A stretch of 64,000 nucleotides of DNA from the NCBI RefSeq assembly GCF_000203815.1, contig NW_004457736.1:620001-684000 (forward strand). Reading direction: 5' to 3'. This document shows positions 62,737-64,000 of this stretch, one piece after another. A program made the translations under genes and the position numbers. A model generated the notes under the pieces. That model ran no database searches, had not been told where the DNA came from, and saw nothing but the letters and a program-made list of their open reading frames with translations. The DNA is from Cavenderia fasciculata (lineage: Eukaryota; Evosea; Eumycetozoa; Acytosteliales; Cavenderiaceae). The stretch's first letter is position 1, and each line of letters opens with the position of its first letter.

Positions 62737-63425
62737 TTAATATACCCAGCGATTTGTACGAAATATTTCCTGGATGGTATCGATTTGTTGTTTGAATAGT
62801 TTGTCAGTTATGATTTTTTCTTGGTTGGTAATCGATATGTAGTTTTCAACAAATTCCTGGGAATGTTCTTGTTCATCTTTTTGAATATATCATAATCATC
62901 AAAATTTTTTCTGATTTTCTCTAGAGTTAATATATAATTTCTCAGCAAAGATGTGATCTTTGGTAATTCGTCCAACGTTGATAGGGTCTTGAACATTGAC
63001 ATAATTTTTTAAAGCATATAGAATTGATCCACCAAATATTGGTAAATAACTATAAACATAATTTCCATCTGTACCATTTGCATTGTTCAAATTCTTTTGT
63101 TGTTCTCTTCCCTTGATAATGTCCATTGAACTTTCATAAAGCATTCTCGAGGTGTATGGATCTGATTCAATATCTTTTCCATTCACCTCTAATAGAGTCA
63201 TCAAGAGATAGGAAATACAACTCATAGAAAATAGGTATTCTATTGTTTTGTAAGGGTCTGAACCGTGCACAGATCTTTGATTAGATTCGAACATCCATAA
63301 CGATAGGTTCCCAAGATAACATTTACAAATTCATTAGGTACTACAACATCTTTATCCTCATCATCTTCATATTCATCCCAAAACACATCTTTATCATCAT
63401 CATAGTTGTTGTTGTTGTCTTGCAT
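62737..63425 (-). pseudogene. Broken unrecognised gene
   Basis: An ATG at 63425 starts an acidic head (MQDNNNNYDDDKDVFWDEY) leading to NEFVNVIL. From there the coding signal continues in another frame (GNLSLWMFESNQRSVHG...YLFSMSCISYLLMTLLE...SYLPIFGGSILYALKNYVNVQDP). It slips once more around 62885-62925 and ends EIFRTNRWVY at 62737. No GT-AG introns explain the shifts, so at least three frame changes are present over ~230 codons. The protein family is unknown to me; conserved-looking codons suggest a recently lost gene. Assembly errors are the alternative. Confidence 0.5.
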
Positions 63426-63645
63426 ACTTTTATAAATACATTCAATATTACAAATAAATAAATATACATAAATAAAATAATGAAATGAATATTTATTTTC
63501 CGAAAGTTTAGGGGTTTTGAATTATTGGTTGGGTGTGCCGCCTCAGAATCAATTAATAAAGCTGGAGACCGAAATAAAATCTAACTATCTACAACACCCA
63601 ATGGATACATCTTTTTACATAAATAATTTTGTTTGTTTTAATTAT

Positions 63646-64000
63646 TTATAATTTAATTGGAACCCAAGGGAAATCAAAAGTATTGGGAAGACCATCGTGA
63701 GGGATGTTCTCCCATCCGTTTGACCAAGAGAATGGAGGACAGTCTCCAGTGACTGGTGGACCGCTGATTGCAACACACTCGAGATTTGGAACAAGCGAGC
63801 TGGATGTGATCTTGCTGTCGATGGCGCCGTGGGCACCCTTGTAATACCAGTCCAGGATGGGTGGGCCGCCACCGAGGTCATACCGGGAGGCTATGGCATT
63901 ACCTGGATACCCGTCAGAGAAGGGATCGACACGATACATGTTGGAGGTCATGATGGCCTGCATGTCGGTGAGCGAGTAGACAGAGCTCTGGTCACGACGG
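63646..64000 (-). CDS. Phospholipase B-like protein, C-terminal part (runs off the window)
   Basis: The open frame enters at 64000 and ends at the stop at 63646, about 117 residues. YSLTDMQAIMTSNMYRVDPFS, GNAIASRYDLGGG, GAHGAIDSKITSS and ENIPHDGLPNTFDFPWV are the C-terminal signature of lamina-ancestor/PLBD phospholipase B-like proteins, which are secreted or lysosomal Ntn-hydrolases. Dictyostelids carry several paralogues (plbA-G), so no symbol is given. Codons are strongly GC-rich at third positions. Confidence 0.88.
   Translation of the reverse strand, partial: RRDQSSVYSLTDMQAIMTSNMYRVDPFSDGYPGNAIASRYDLGGGPPILDWYYKGAHGAIDSKITSSSLVPNLECVAISGPPVTGDCPPFSWSNGWENIPHDGLPNTFDFPWVPIKL

Overview
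The window is nuclear DNA from a social amoeba (Dictyostelia). The signs are very AT-rich spacers full of TAA, ATTT, GAAA and GATA micro-repeats, long Asn/Gln/Ser/Thr codon runs inside otherwise conserved proteins, short AT-rich GT-AG introns (about 65-180 bp) with GTAAGT/GTATGT donors, densely packed genes on both strands, and the standard genetic code. Several families are typical of dictyostelids: a CfaD-like papain-fold protein, a solitary ankyrin-like giant ORF and a TOM1-type 7TM protein with a large ectodomain. I cannot fix the species; the general style would suit Cavenderia or Heterostelium.

Layout. 0-13 kb: the 5' end of a Gln-rich gene with a ubiquitin-like N-terminus (minus), a short AAA-ATPase-like gene (minus), a BAR plus RasGAP-like gene, a CAMK-type kinase, a 2.2-kb gene-free stretch with several palindromes, then an inositol hexakisphosphate kinase with an apparent one-base frame break. 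13-27.8 kb: TRAPPC12-like, mitochondrial isoleucyl-tRNA synthetase (minus), a 6-kb cluster of related DNA-transposon-like units, mitochondrial glutamyl-tRNA synthetase, and type I L-asparaginase (minus). 29.6-40.7 kb: a large multi-pass ethanolamine-phosphate-transferase-like protein, an ankyrin-repeat protein, a Maf-type nucleotide pyrophosphatase and a CfaD-like secreted cysteine-protease homologue with a duplicated tail fragment behind it. 40.7-49.1 kb: a dictyostelid ankyrin-like protein (minus), an NHE antiporter, a mitochondrial phosphate-carrier-like protein (minus) and a TruA-type pseudouridine synthase (minus). 49.2-60.3 kb: two tandem five-exon genes (1660 and 1651 aa), each a Cys-rich ectodomain fused to a seven-helix THH1/TOM1/TOM3-like membrane domain. 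60.6-64 kb: aldehyde dehydrogenase (minus), a broken unrecognised gene (minus) and the C-terminus of a phospholipase B-like protein (minus).

Most genes are unrelated housekeeping or signalling genes with their own promoters, and I see no operon-like logic. Two regions stand out. The first is the 18.5-24.3 kb cluster: three copies of a piggyBac-like unit, two of them head-to-head. One is intact over four exons (538 aa), but the first presumed catalytic aspartate reads as asparagine in all three. The second is the tandem receptor-like pair, where nearly identical blocks alternate with strongly diverged ectodomain blocks. That pattern suggests gene conversion with local diversification.
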